A stretch of DNA of 15,434 nt from DASZZV01 sp035544835. GTDB taxonomy: Bacteria; Acidobacteriota; Thermoanaerobaculia; Gp7-AA8. Numbering within the stretch: position 1 is the stretch's first letter; each line of letters starts with the position of its first letter. The position numbers and the translations under genes are program-made. The stretch spans positions 1-15,434 of the forward strand of contig DASZZV010000465.1 in the NCBI GenBank assembly GCA_035544835.1. Direction: 5' to 3'. The notes below the pieces were generated by a model. The model made no database searches, was not told the DNA's origin, and saw only the letters and a program-made list of their open reading frames with translations. Of this stretch, positions 8,001-14,971 are shown one piece after another.

Positions 8001-8152
8001 TAAGCGGTCGTGACCTTGACGTTGGCCAGGTCGCTTCGCGGAAACTGCCTCACGCTTAGCGAGCGGATCGACTGCAATCCGGCGATGAGAATCACCAGAT
8101 TGACGACGATGGCCAGAACAGGGCGGCGGACGAAGAGATCAGTGAATTTCAT
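5072..8152 (-). CDS. RND efflux pump inner-membrane subunit, HAE1-type
   Basis: A 1026-residue proton-driven exporter of the AcrB/MexB/MdtBC superfamily, full length with both halves. The N-terminal helix (FVRRPVLAIVVNLVILIAG) is typical. The TM4 pair D401-D402 lies in GLVVDDAIVMVENVERH, the drug-exporter (HAE1) signature; heavy-metal RND pumps have a different pattern. Of the proton-relay residues known in AcrB, D407, D408, R971 and T978 correspond to D401, D402, R943 and T950. The position of K940 is arginine (R913, in GLVSRNGIL). Substrates cannot be read from the sequence. It follows the adaptor gene after a 160-base spacer almost entirely made of repeat element A, and is followed 9 bases later by the CDF gene. 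A weak GGAA site precedes the ATG. Confidence 0.96.
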   Translation of the reverse strand: MKFTDLFVRRPVLAIVVNLVILIAGLQSIRSLSVRQFPRSDLANVKVTTAYVGANADLVRGFITTPLERVIASADGIDFIESSSAQGVSTITVHLNLNFDTNAALTQIQSKVAQVRNDLPPEAEAPIINLETSDSQFAAAYLGFSSSDLDQNQITDYLTRVVQPKLSAISGVQRADIFGDRTFAMRIWLKPERMASLGISPSEVRDALTRNNYLSALGSTKGTMTSVNLVANTNLKTADEFRQMVVKEAGGNVVRLGEIADVVLGAATYDSEVNFNGQTAVFMGIWALPTANTLDVMKRVRAAMPEIEAQLPAGMKSGIPYDSTLYIQHAIEEVLQTLTETLLIVILVIFLFLGSVRAVIIPVVAIPISLIGAVLLMNVFGFTINLLTLLAIVLSVGLVVDDAIVMVENVERHLHMGKPPMRAALDAARELIGPIIAMTITLAAVYTPVAIQGGLTGSLFREFAFTLAGAVIVSGFVALTLSPMMGSRLLRSGDTEHGFAGWINARFDALRNRYTGALSSTLSYRPVVLTLWAIVVALIIPFYMFSQKELAPAEDQGIVFGIMQAAANSTLDQTKLFASEVNQVYRSFPETNATFQIIFPTGGFGGMVTKPSDERKKTTTQLQVEASMASSKIPGIRVIQLVPPALPGAQGFPVDFVIASTADPQRLSEFANELVGKAFKSGKFMFADTDLKFDQPQARVVFDRDKLRSQGVDMAQAGRDLSILLGGNYVNRFSIQGRSYKVIPQIKRSERLTADQLKDINVTGPNGKLVPLSTFATIETSTEPRELKRFQQLNAVRIQGVIPPGVSLDSALRFLEDEAKKILPRGFTVDYAGESRQLRTEGSKFLGTFLLSAILIYLVLAAQFESFRDPFIILAGSVPLALSGSLMFSFLGLTSINIYSQVGLITLVGLVSRNGILITQFANHLQEQGRDKLTAVIEAAGTRLRPILMTTAATVVGHLPLVFAHGPGAGARNSIGIMLVSGMIIGTIFTLFVVPSIYVLVARTRRPGEASEGEESGELVPTAVTT

Positions 8153-8164
8153 GTTGTGTTCCGT

Positions 8165-8307
8165 TTGTCATCCTGAGGGAGCACGCGCGAAGGCAAAGGA
8201 CCAGAAAAGAGTGAGTGCGACCGAAGGATCTCTAGTGACACGCGCGAGGTCGTCAATGTACACCGCCGGGATGTCACCAAAGATCCTTCGCTTCGCTCAG
8301 GATGACA
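8165..8307. repeat. Composite inverted-repeat element A, copy 2, inside the RND operon
   Basis: A 143-bp element bounded by TTGTCATCCTGAG (8165-8177) and CTCAGGATGACAA (8295-8307). Long and short arms repeat the layout of 2880-3026 but in the opposite direction. The interior shares GCGCGA(A/G)GG and GTGAGTGCGACCGAAGGATC-like stretches with copy 1, though diverged, so neither is a fresh copy of the other. It starts 5 bases after the adaptor stop and ends 12 bases before the pump start codon, filling about 90 percent of the gap. In the operon mRNA it should fold into a long hairpin. Confidence 0.82.
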
Positions 8308-8312
8308 ATTCA

Positions 8313-9437
8313 CTAGCTGTCCTCCGGCTTCGGGGCCGGGCTGTTGCCGGGTTGAATCGAATTGTTTACCTCAACGGCCGCACCGGGGCGAAGCTTGAAT
8401 ACCCCTGACGTCACGACCTGCTCTCCCGGTTTGATGCCTGTGAGAACGGCAACCTGGTCGCCTCGTGCGGCGCCGAGTTTCACGAACTGCTGACGAACTC
8501 CACGATAGCTCTTGCCGTCAGGACCTTTGACCTGTTCGACGATAAAGACCGAATCGCCGAAAGGTGCGTAACTGATTGCTGAAGTGGGGAGCGTGATGAC
8601 GGTTGTCCGCGCACCGCCCCGGGCTCGATTGGCCTGAACGAACATGCCCGGATGCAGCTTGCCGCCACGATTGTCGAAGACGGCCTGGACGCGAACATTC
8701 CGCATGGCCTCATCGACGATCGAGTCGATGGCCGTGAGCTTTCCCATCTCGGGTCCGCTGAAGCCATCGGACGTAACCTCAACGGGCTTGCCGACCGTGA
8801 GTCCCGCCAGCTCCTGCTGCGGAACGGTGAAGTTCACGTAGACCGGCTGGAGTGACTGCAGCGAAACGATAGGGGCGCCGGCGTTGAGGTACTGCCCGAG
8901 GTTGATCTGGCGAATGCCGAGCACGCCCGAAAAGGGAGCGCGGATGGTCTTGCGCTCGATGGAGGCTCGGATCTCACCGACCCTGGCCTGGGCCCCTTTG
9001 AGCTCAGCAGCGGACTGATCGTAGCTTGCCTGTGCGATCACCCCGCTTTTCACCATTCCGGCAGAGCGTTCCAGGTTCATTCCGGCGAGATGCAGTTGCG
9101 CCTCTGCCGCGGCCAGCTGAGCCTTCTCCTCGGTGGTCTGCAAGCGAACCAGCACGTCTCCGCGGTTCACCCGGTTACCGGAAGTAAAGGGGATCTGATC
9201 GACGATGCCGGGAAGATCGGCGCTGACGGTGACCCCATTGACGGCGGCCACCGTACCGATCGCGCTCATCGTCGTCGCCCACTCCTCCTGTTTTGCCACG
9301 GTCGTCGTCACCGTTTCGGGAGGCTGCTTGAAAGATCCCTGGGCCATGGCCGACTTGACCTGAAAAAACTTCACGCCGCCGATGATCGCCAGAAAGGCGA
9401 CTACCGCGGTCAACATCAGGATCATCCGCTTTCGCAT
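8313..9437 (-). CDS. RND efflux periplasmic adaptor (membrane fusion protein)
   Basis: A 374-residue HlyD/AcrA-type adaptor that bridges the inner-membrane pump and an outer-membrane channel. An N-terminal membrane anchor or signal sequence (5-24) is followed by AMA near 30. There is no lipobox cysteine, so it is not a lipoprotein. Lipoyl half-motifs lie at about 68-101 (ADLPGIVDQIPF...GDVLVRL) and 165-197 (IRAPFSGVLGIRQINLGQYL). A helical hairpin (about 103-163) sits between them, with the beta-barrel (about 198-275) and membrane-proximal domain following. The start is ATG 9435-9437 with AGGAG at 9447-9451, 9 bases away. A GTAG-type hairpin stands directly next to that site. It is the first gene of the adaptor-pump-CDF unit. 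Confidence 0.95.
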   Translation of the reverse strand: MRKRMILMLTAVVAFLAIIGGVKFFQVKSAMAQGSFKQPPETVTTTVAKQEEWATTMSAIGTVAAVNGVTVSADLPGIVDQIPFTSGNRVNRGDVLVRLQTTEEKAQLAAAEAQLHLAGMNLERSAGMVKSGVIAQASYDQSAAELKGAQARVGEIRASIERKTIRAPFSGVLGIRQINLGQYLNAGAPIVSLQSLQPVYVNFTVPQQELAGLTVGKPVEVTSDGFSGPEMGKLTAIDSIVDEAMRNVRVQAVFDNRGGKLHPGMFVQANRARGGARTTVITLPTSAISYAPFGDSVFIVEQVKGPDGKSYRGVRQQFVKLGAARGDQVAVLTGIKPGEQVVTSGVFKLRPGAAVEVNNSIQPGNSPAPKPEDS

Positions 9438-9451
9438 CTATGAGAGCTCCT

Positions 9452-9472
9452 GTAGCTGCGCGCAGAGCGCGC
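9452..9472 (+). repeat. GTAG-headed REP-like hairpin, copy 2
   Basis: GTAG (9452-9455) is followed after two bases by a 6-bp perfect stem GCGCGC/GCGCGC with an AGA loop (9458-9472). The 15-base core is the same as in copy 1 at the window start. It lies in the leader of the adaptor gene; on that strand the hairpin ends 6 bases before the AGGAG ribosome binding site. Confidence 0.6.
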
Positions 9473-9578
9473 TTGCATCCTCGATTGAGTGGGAGAGATT
9501 ACCAAACGGCAGGCCGGCTGTAACCACATCGATGCCGCATCTCCTTTCTGGTCTGTGGTCCGTCGTTCGGGTCCTCCA

Positions 9579-9605
9579 CTGATCGTAGGCTCCCGATCAG
9601 CCTAC
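9579..9605. other. Two overlapping, mutually exclusive hairpins
   Basis: CTGATCG (9579-9585) pairs with CGATCAG (9594-9600). GTAGGCT (9585-9591) can instead pair with AGCCTAC (9599-9605), and the two cannot form together. The stretch lies about 142 bases upstream of the adaptor start and about 220 upstream of the nuclease start. It may be an operator-like palindrome or a chance arrangement; function is not shown. Confidence 0.4.
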
Positions 9606-9825
9606 TGCCGGTTTGAGGGTTGGGGGTGGGCATAACGAAAACATAGCTGCGAAACCCATCATTGAGGTCGCACCAAAAGATGTACATAACTTTTACTTGC
9701 CTCTGCCGGGAAGTCGCCTTACCCTGTGGGGCCGCTCAACTAATTTGTCATATTCCTTAACCTCGTCGGCCTGCCGGCGCTTGAATTAAGCAGTCCCAGG
9801 CTGATGGCCTTCAGGAGTTGACTCG

Positions 9826-12800
9826 ATGCGTTCTGTTTTCCTCCGTTCTTTCACTTACCGAATCTTTGCTCTCGTTTTTCTTGCGCTATTGCTGGTCTCC
9901 AGTGGAGCGATGGCTGACGTCGTCGTCTCCCAGGTGTACGGAGGTGGCGGCGCTACCACTGGCACTCCCGCTTACACAAACGACTACGTCGAACTGTTCA
10001 ACCGAGGCGCCGGCGCGGTGGACATCAGCGGCTTCTCGATTCAGTACGGGTCGTCGTCGGGACAGTTCGGATCGAGCGCCGGTAATATCTATACATTCCC
10101 AGCGAGCACCTCGATCGGTGCCGGCAAATATCTGACTGTAAAACTCGGTACCGTTGGCACGGTGGGAGCCACCTTCACCGCGGATCTGACGACCACGAAC
10201 ATCAACATGGCGGCTGGCAGCGGAAAGGTCGCCTTCTTGAACAGCGCCACGGCACTCGGCTGCGGCGCGACGGCGACGCCGTGCACACTTCCGGATGCGC
10301 GTATTTTCGATTCCGTCGCCTACGGCGCTTCGAACAATGGCGAGGGCGGGACGACCGTGAATAACGGCGTGGCTCTGACCAACACTCAGGGCGGCGTTCG
10401 CAAATCGAGCGGCTGTACCGACACAAACAATAACAACGGCGACTTTAGCGTGGCGACCACGGCGACGGGACTGGTGCCTCGCACCACGGCATCGCCTGCT
10501 TCGAGCTGCACCAACAGCGCCCCGACGATCACTGCTCCGGCGAACCCGATTGCCAGCGTCACGCAGGACGCCCCTCCGTTCACCGTCAGCCTCACCGGCA
10601 GTGACGACCTCAGTGTCTATTCGTGGTCGGCGACCGCCGGCACCGGAATCTCGTCGGTCATCGTTTCCGGTGGGCAGGCAACGAGCTCCGTCACTTACAC
10701 CGTCACCCTGCAGGCCGGCTATTCAGGAACGGCTTCCTTCACGGCGTCACTCAGCGACACGGTCAACGCAGCGGCCTCGCGAATCGTGAATATCCAGGTC
10801 ACCGCCGCGGGTGGTGGCAACCTGCCTCCGGTCATCACCCCGCCGGCAAATCCTATTTCGACCGTCCCGCAGGATGCCGCGCCGTTTACGGTGAGTCTGA
10901 CCGGGAGCGACGACGCCGGCATCTACAACTGGTCGGTGACGCCGGGGACCGGCGTTGCCACCGTGTCGGTGACGAACGGGCAGGGGACAGCGACTGTGAC
11001 TTATACGGTGACGCTGGCGGCGGGATTCAGTGGGACTGCAACCTTCACTGCCTCCCTCTCGGATAATGTGAACCCCTCCGCAACTGCGACAGTGAACATC
11101 ACCGTGACGCCTCCTCCACCCCCTGCGAATCACGTCACCGTCAGCCAGCTCTACGGCGGCGGCGGAAACTCCGGGGCGACGTATTCGAACGACTACGTCG
11201 AGCTCTATAACCCGACTGCCACTTCGGTCGACATGGCCGGATGGAGCGTTCAGTACGCTTCTTCCAGCGGCACTTTTAGTCAGATTCAGCCGATCGGCGG
11301 ACTCATCGCTCCCGGCGAATTTTTCCTCATCGGTCTCGCTTCGGGTGGCGCAGTTGGTAGCGCTCTTCCCACGCCCAACATCTCCGGCGACATCAACATG
11401 AGCGGCACGGCCGGCAAGATCGCGCTCGTCAACAATGGCATAGCGCTCAGCGGTACCTGCAGCCAGTGGCTCGCCAATCCGGCTCTCGTCGACTTTGTCG
11501 GCTACGGCACGGCGAACTGTAGCGAGGGCAACTCCAACGCCGCCGCGCCAGGCAACACGACCTCGCTCTTCCGGAAGAGCAGCGGCAGTACCGACACGAA
11601 CGTCAATGGCAGCGACTTCTTCACGGCAACGCCGGCGCCGCGCCGGACTTCGCCAATCCAGGAGATCGGGCCGGCAGTTCTGAATACCGATCCGCTTTCG
11701 AACGCCGCCAGTGCGCCGCGCGACGCCAGCATGGTCATCACCTTCACCGAGCCGGTCGACGTCGACGCCAACTGGTTCACGATCAACTGCGCCTCGACCG
11801 GTGTACACACTGATGCCACGTTCACCGAGGCCTTCGCCCGTACCTGGATCATCATTCCAAACACGAACTTCGTCGCCGGTGAGCAGTGCACGGCAACGAT
11901 CTACAGGAACTTTGTCCACGACCGCGACCTCGACGACAGCGCCCCAAACACCGACACGCTGGCGGCCGATTACACCTGGACCTTTACCGTCTCCACGGGA
12001 ACGTTGCCGCCCTATGCGCCCGGCGTTCACCTGACCATGGGGAATCCATCTGCTGCAGTGGCCGACGTGAATCTTCCGAACAACTATCTGATGGAGAAGC
12101 CTGAGATGGCCATCTCCTACAACCGAGACAAAGGCACGCCCAACTGGGTGAGCTGGCATCTGACCGACGAATGGATTGGAACCCTCACTCGCGTCGATAC
12201 GTTCCGTCCCGATCCGGCCGTGCCCAGCAACTGGTATCGCGTTCTCGGTAGCGACTACTTCGCTTCAGGCTTCGACCGCGGGCACATGACGCCGAATGCC
12301 GACCGTGACAAAGAGACATCGATTCCGATCAACCAGGCGACGTTCCTGATGTCGAACATGGTCCCGCAGGCGCCCGACAACAACCAGGGTCCGTGGGCGG
12401 CCATGGAGAGCGAGCTGCGCACCCTGCTTCCCGCAAATGAGCTCTACATCGTCTCGGGCCCCTACGGTGTCGGCGGCACGGGCAGTAGCGGCCCGGCCAG
12501 TACCATCGCCCGTGGCAATGTCACCGTGCCGGCCAGCACCTGGAAAGTCGTTCTGGTTCTGCCCAAGGCCTCGGGCGACGACGTGTCTCGCGTCACCGCG
12601 TCGACCCGAACCATCGCCGTCGTCATGCCCAATACTCAGGGCATCAGAAACAACGACTGGCACGGCTATATCGTCAGCGTCGATCAGGTCGAGTCGCTGA
12701 CCGGCTATGACTTCTTCCCCAATGTTCCCGACGCTATCGAGAACAGCATCGAGGCAGGCATCAACGGGACCAACCCGCCCGGGACGGCCAATCAGTCTGT

Positions 12801-14445
12801 CAGCACGCGCGAGGACGTTGCGAAAGCATTTACGCTCGACTCGGTCAGCTCGAATGGCAACGCACTCACATACACCATTGTGACTCCGCCGGCATACGGC
12901 ACACTCACCGGAACGGACGCATCACAAACCTACACACCCAATTCAGACTTCAACGGAAGCGACAGCTTCACCTATCGCGTCAACGATGGTGCACGTGATT
13001 CGAACATCGCCACGGTGACCGTGACCACACTGGAGGTCAACGACGCGCCCTTGGCTGTCGATGACACTAAGAGCACGGGAGCCAATACGACACTGGCCTT
13101 CGCCGCGTCTGATCTCACCGCTAATGATCAAGCGGGTCCTGCTAATGAGAGCGGCCAGACCCTCACCGTTACTTCCGTGACGACGACCGCCAATACGCAC
13201 GGAAACGTGACACTGAGCAGCGGTCAGGTGACGTATGTACCAACCGCGAACTACGACGGTCCAGCCAGCTTCGGCTACACGGTCTGTGACAACGGCGTTA
13301 CCGCCGGCCTCTCCGATTCACTCTGTGCGACGGCAACGGTCAGCGTGACGGTAAACCCGCCGCCTCCGGCGACCCACTTCAGTGTCGTAGCGCCTGCGAG
13401 TGTCAACGCCGGTACGCCCTTCAACGTCACGATCACGGCGCTTGATGCCGCTGAGGTGCCGGTGCCGACCTATGCCGGCACGGTTCATTTCACCAGCAGC
13501 AGCGCCGGGACACTGCCGGCCGATTACGCTTTCACCCTGGACGATAACGGCGCGCACACCTTCAGCTTCACTCTGACCACGACCGGCAGCCAATCGATCA
13601 GTGCTGGAGATGGCTCGATCGCGGGCACGACGTCGACGACCGTTACCTGCGTCGCTCCATCCAATGTGTCGATCACTGCACCGGCGCAGGTCTGTCCCCT
13701 CTCGACTGACAACTCCGCCAGCGTCGCCGACGCCGGCCCGGGAGTCACCTACGAATGGAAGATCACGAACGGTACACTCACGAACGGGGCCGGAACTCTG
13801 AGCGTCCTCTTCACGGCTGGCTCCTCGGGAAACACGAGCCTGAGCGTCACGGTCACGAGCATTGGTGGCTGTAGCTCGATGGCCTTGCGCGATGTGGTCG
13901 TCAGCACACCGCCGAGCATCACACTTCCGCTAGTCGTGACCTCCTGCCCCGGCCCAGTCACCATTCCCGTCACCCTCACCGGAACGGCGCCGTGGACCAT
14001 CGTCTGGTCGGACGGCCTGACTCAGACCAACGTTACGACGTCGACCACGTTCCGCACCTTGGACGCCACCGAATCAGCAACGATCTCAGTCACCTCACTG
14101 CGAGACAGCAGTTGTTCGTCGTCGGGGTCGTCGCAGCCGGTGCAGATTCTCATCGAGCATGCACCGACCATCACCGAGCAACCTCGCAATATCAATGTTC
14201 CAGCCGGGCAGGCGGCGACCTTCACCGTCGCGGCAACCGGCAGCGAAACACTGCACTATCAATGGTTCCTTCGTGACGGGCAGGGGACGTTGCGGCCGGT
14301 TGGAGTCGACAGTACGTCACTGACCGTGGCACCGGTCCGCGGTCGTATGGAAGTGTGGGTGGTGGTGAGCGACGCCTGTGGCAGCGTGGAATCCGGTCAC
14401 GTTACCGCCGACATCGCCCAGCGTCGGCATGGCGCGCGTCGTTAG
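9826..14445 (+). CDS. Secreted multidomain DNA/RNA non-specific endonuclease with lamin-tail and Ig-like domains
   Basis: A 1539-residue exported protein with a signal peptide (1-30, cleavage after AMA). Domains in order: lamin-tail domain 1 (about 31-190), two near-identical Ig-like repeats (about 230-326 and 332-427), lamin-tail domain 2 (about 436-610), SbsA-like Ig domain (about 616-727) and endonuclease (about 735-975). Cadherin-like VNDAP-type domains (about 985-1180), an Ig-like domain (about 1183-1270) and PKD/Ig-like domains to the end follow. The nuclease is the beta-beta-alpha-metal type of Serratia nuclease/NUC1. DRGH gives catalytic H820, and NNQGPW and AAMESEL give metal-ligand N853 and E861, with the N-to-E spacing of eight as in Serratia H89/N119/E127. 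It should cleave extracellular DNA and RNA with Mg2+. No sorting signal (LPXTG, PEP-CTERM, T9SS) is visible at the RRHGARR end. ATG has AGGAG 8 bases upstream. Confidence 0.92.
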   Translation: MRSVFLRSFTYRIFALVFLALLLVSSGAMADVVVSQVYGGGGATTGTPAYTNDYVELFNRGAGAVDISGFSIQYGSSSGQFGSSAGNIYTFPASTSIGAGKYLTVKLGTVGTVGATFTADLTTTNINMAAGSGKVAFLNSATALGCGATATPCTLPDARIFDSVAYGASNNGEGGTTVNNGVALTNTQGGVRKSSGCTDTNNNNGDFSVATTATGLVPRTTASPASSCTNSAPTITAPANPIASVTQDAPPFTVSLTGSDDLSVYSWSATAGTGISSVIVSGGQATSSVTYTVTLQAGYSGTASFTASLSDTVNAAASRIVNIQVTAAGGGNLPPVITPPANPISTVPQDAAPFTVSLTGSDDAGIYNWSVTPGTGVATVSVTNGQGTATVTYTVTLAAGFSGTATFTASLSDNVNPSATATVNITVTPPPPPANHVTVSQLYGGGGNSGATYSNDYVELYNPTATSVDMAGWSVQYASSSGTFSQIQPIGGLIAPGEFFLIGLASGGAVGSALPTPNISGDINMSGTAGKIALVNNGIALSGTCSQWLANPALVDFVGYGTANCSEGNSNAAAPGNTTSLFRKSSGSTDTNVNGSDFFTATPAPRRTSPIQEIGPAVLNTDPLSNAASAPRDASMVITFTEPVDVDANWFTINCASTGVHTDATFTEAFARTWIIIPNTNFVAGEQCTATIYRNFVHDRDLDDSAPNTDTLAADYTWTFTVSTGTLPPYAPGVHLTMGNPSAAVADVNLPNNYLMEKPEMAISYNRDKGTPNWVSWHLTDEWIGTLTRVDTFRPDPAVPSNWYRVLGSDYFASGFDRGHMTPNADRDKETSIPINQATFLMSNMVPQAPDNNQGPWAAMESELRTLLPANELYIVSGPYGVGGTGSSGPASTIARGNVTVPASTWKVVLVLPKASGDDVSRVTASTRTIAVVMPNTQGIRNNDWHGYIVSVDQVESLTGYDFFPNVPDAIENSIEAGINGTNPPGTANQSVSTREDVAKAFTLDSVSSNGNALTYTIVTPPAYGTLTGTDASQTYTPNSDFNGSDSFTYRVNDGARDSNIATVTVTTLEVNDAPLAVDDTKSTGANTTLAFAASDLTANDQAGPANESGQTLTVTSVTTTANTHGNVTLSSGQVTYVPTANYDGPASFGYTVCDNGVTAGLSDSLCATATVSVTVNPPPPATHFSVVAPASVNAGTPFNVTITALDAAEVPVPTYAGTVHFTSSSAGTLPADYAFTLDDNGAHTFSFTLTTTGSQSISAGDGSIAGTTSTTVTCVAPSNVSITAPAQVCPLSTDNSASVADAGPGVTYEWKITNGTLTNGAGTLSVLFTAGSSGNTSLSVTVTSIGGCSSMALRDVVVSTPPSITLPLVVTSCPGPVTIPVTLTGTAPWTIVWSDGLTQTNVTTSTTFRTLDATESATISVTSLRDSSCSSSGSSQPVQILIEHAPTITEQPRNINVPAGQAATFTVAATGSETLHYQWFLRDGQGTLRPVGVDSTSLTVAPVRGRMEVWVVVSDACGSVESGHVTADIAQRRHGARR

Positions 14446-14455
14446 TCACGGCCTC

Positions 14456-14878
14456 CTAGACGAGTACCTCGTCGATCCTGATTTCTGATGTCAGAGTCTT
14501 GTAGACCGGACAACGCCGGGCCACGCCGAGGAGCTTCTGCTTCTGATCGTCTGTGAGTGGTCCACGCAGGTCGAGCTTGACTTCAAAGTGGTGAATGTAG
14601 CCGCCGCGGGTGACGCAATCCGCGCAGTCCTGGGCGTGCTTCCGATCATGCGAGATCGTGAGCTCGACGCCTTCCAGCGGTAACCCTTCCCGTTTGGCGT
14701 AGAAATGAAGCGTCATGGCCGTGCAGCCTCCGAGTGCCGCGGCGAGAAGGTCGTACGGGGTCGGCCCGGCGTTGGTGCCGCCGGCCTCGAGTGGCTCGTC
14801 GATGGTCCAGGTGTGGTCGGCAGTGGTGACCTGTGTCTTGAAGGAGCCGAGGGCGCTGAGTTTGATTTCACTGGCCAT
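14456..14878 (-). CDS. OsmC family peroxiredoxin-like protein
   Basis: A 140-residue OsmC/Ohr-superfamily protein, expected to reduce organic hydroperoxides in the cytoplasm. The two family cysteines are C52 (in AALGGCTAMTL) and C123 (in ARRCPVYKTL). The PTPYDLLAAALGGC signature and PLEGVELTISHDRKHA are typical of the OsmC rather than the Ohr branch. An extra CADC pair (C85, C88) is a feature of one OsmC subgroup and may reflect a redox or metal role. The start ATG (14876-14878) has AGAGGAAA just upstream. The gene is convergent with the nuclease gene, only 10 bases between the stops with no hairpin visible, and divergent from the small acidic protein gene. Confidence 0.93.
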   Translation of the reverse strand: MASEIKLSALGSFKTQVTTADHTWTIDEPLEAGGTNAGPTPYDLLAAALGGCTAMTLHFYAKREGLPLEGVELTISHDRKHAQDCADCVTRGGYIHHFEVKLDLRGPLTDDQKQKLLGVARRCPVYKTLTSEIRIDEVLV

Positions 14879-14908
14879 TGATGTTTCCTCTCATGTATCC
14901 GCGATAGT

Positions 14909-14931
14909 GTAGGGCCGCACGGTGTGCGGCC
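14909..14931 (+). repeat. GTAG-headed REP-like hairpin, copy 3
   Basis: GTAG (14909-14912) directly precedes an 8-bp perfect stem GGCCGCAC/GTGCGGCC with loop GGT. It lies in the 93-base divergent gap between the OsmC gene and the small acidic protein gene, so it is in or near their promoters. The stem sequence differs from copies 1 and 2 while the architecture is kept. Confidence 0.55.
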
Positions 14932-14960
14932 GGTACCCTGCGCTTACGATGCACTGCTCA

Positions 14961-14966
14961 CGGAGG
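14961..14966 (+). promoter_or_regulatory. Ribosome binding site that fixes the small protein start
   Basis: CGGAGG lies 5 bases before ATG 14972. It selects this start over an upstream in-frame GTG at 14924, which sits inside a GTAG-type hairpin and has no Shine-Dalgarno. Confidence 0.6.
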
Positions 14967-14971
14967 TTGCG

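Larger units (their letters stand above)
9438..9825. other. 388-base divergent intergenic region
   Basis: This gap separates the leftward efflux operon from the rightward nuclease gene, so it should hold both promoters. I see a GTAG-type hairpin (9452-9472), overlapping alternative hairpins (9579-9605) and, at the right end, AGGAG (9813-9817) 8 bases before the nuclease ATG. The part 9606-9790 is more AT-rich than the flanks (for example around 9640-9700 and 9740-9760) and is the likeliest promoter zone, but I cannot pick a -35/-10 pair with confidence. No regulator gene is adjacent. Short reading frames crossing it look like chance. Confidence 0.5.

Noticed and set aside
10747..12159. A 470-residue minus-strand open frame
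   Set aside because: It is antisense to the lamin-tail/Ig part of the secreted nuclease and has no recognisable domain or ribosome binding site.
14446..14455. Shared terminator between the convergent nuclease and OsmC genes
   Set aside because: The gap is only 10 bases and I find no stem-loop with a U-run in it or immediately beside it.
14924..14971. Upstream GTG start for the small acidic protein
   Set aside because: The GTG sits in a hairpin arm without a ribosome binding site, whereas ATG 14972 has CGGAGG 5 bases upstream.
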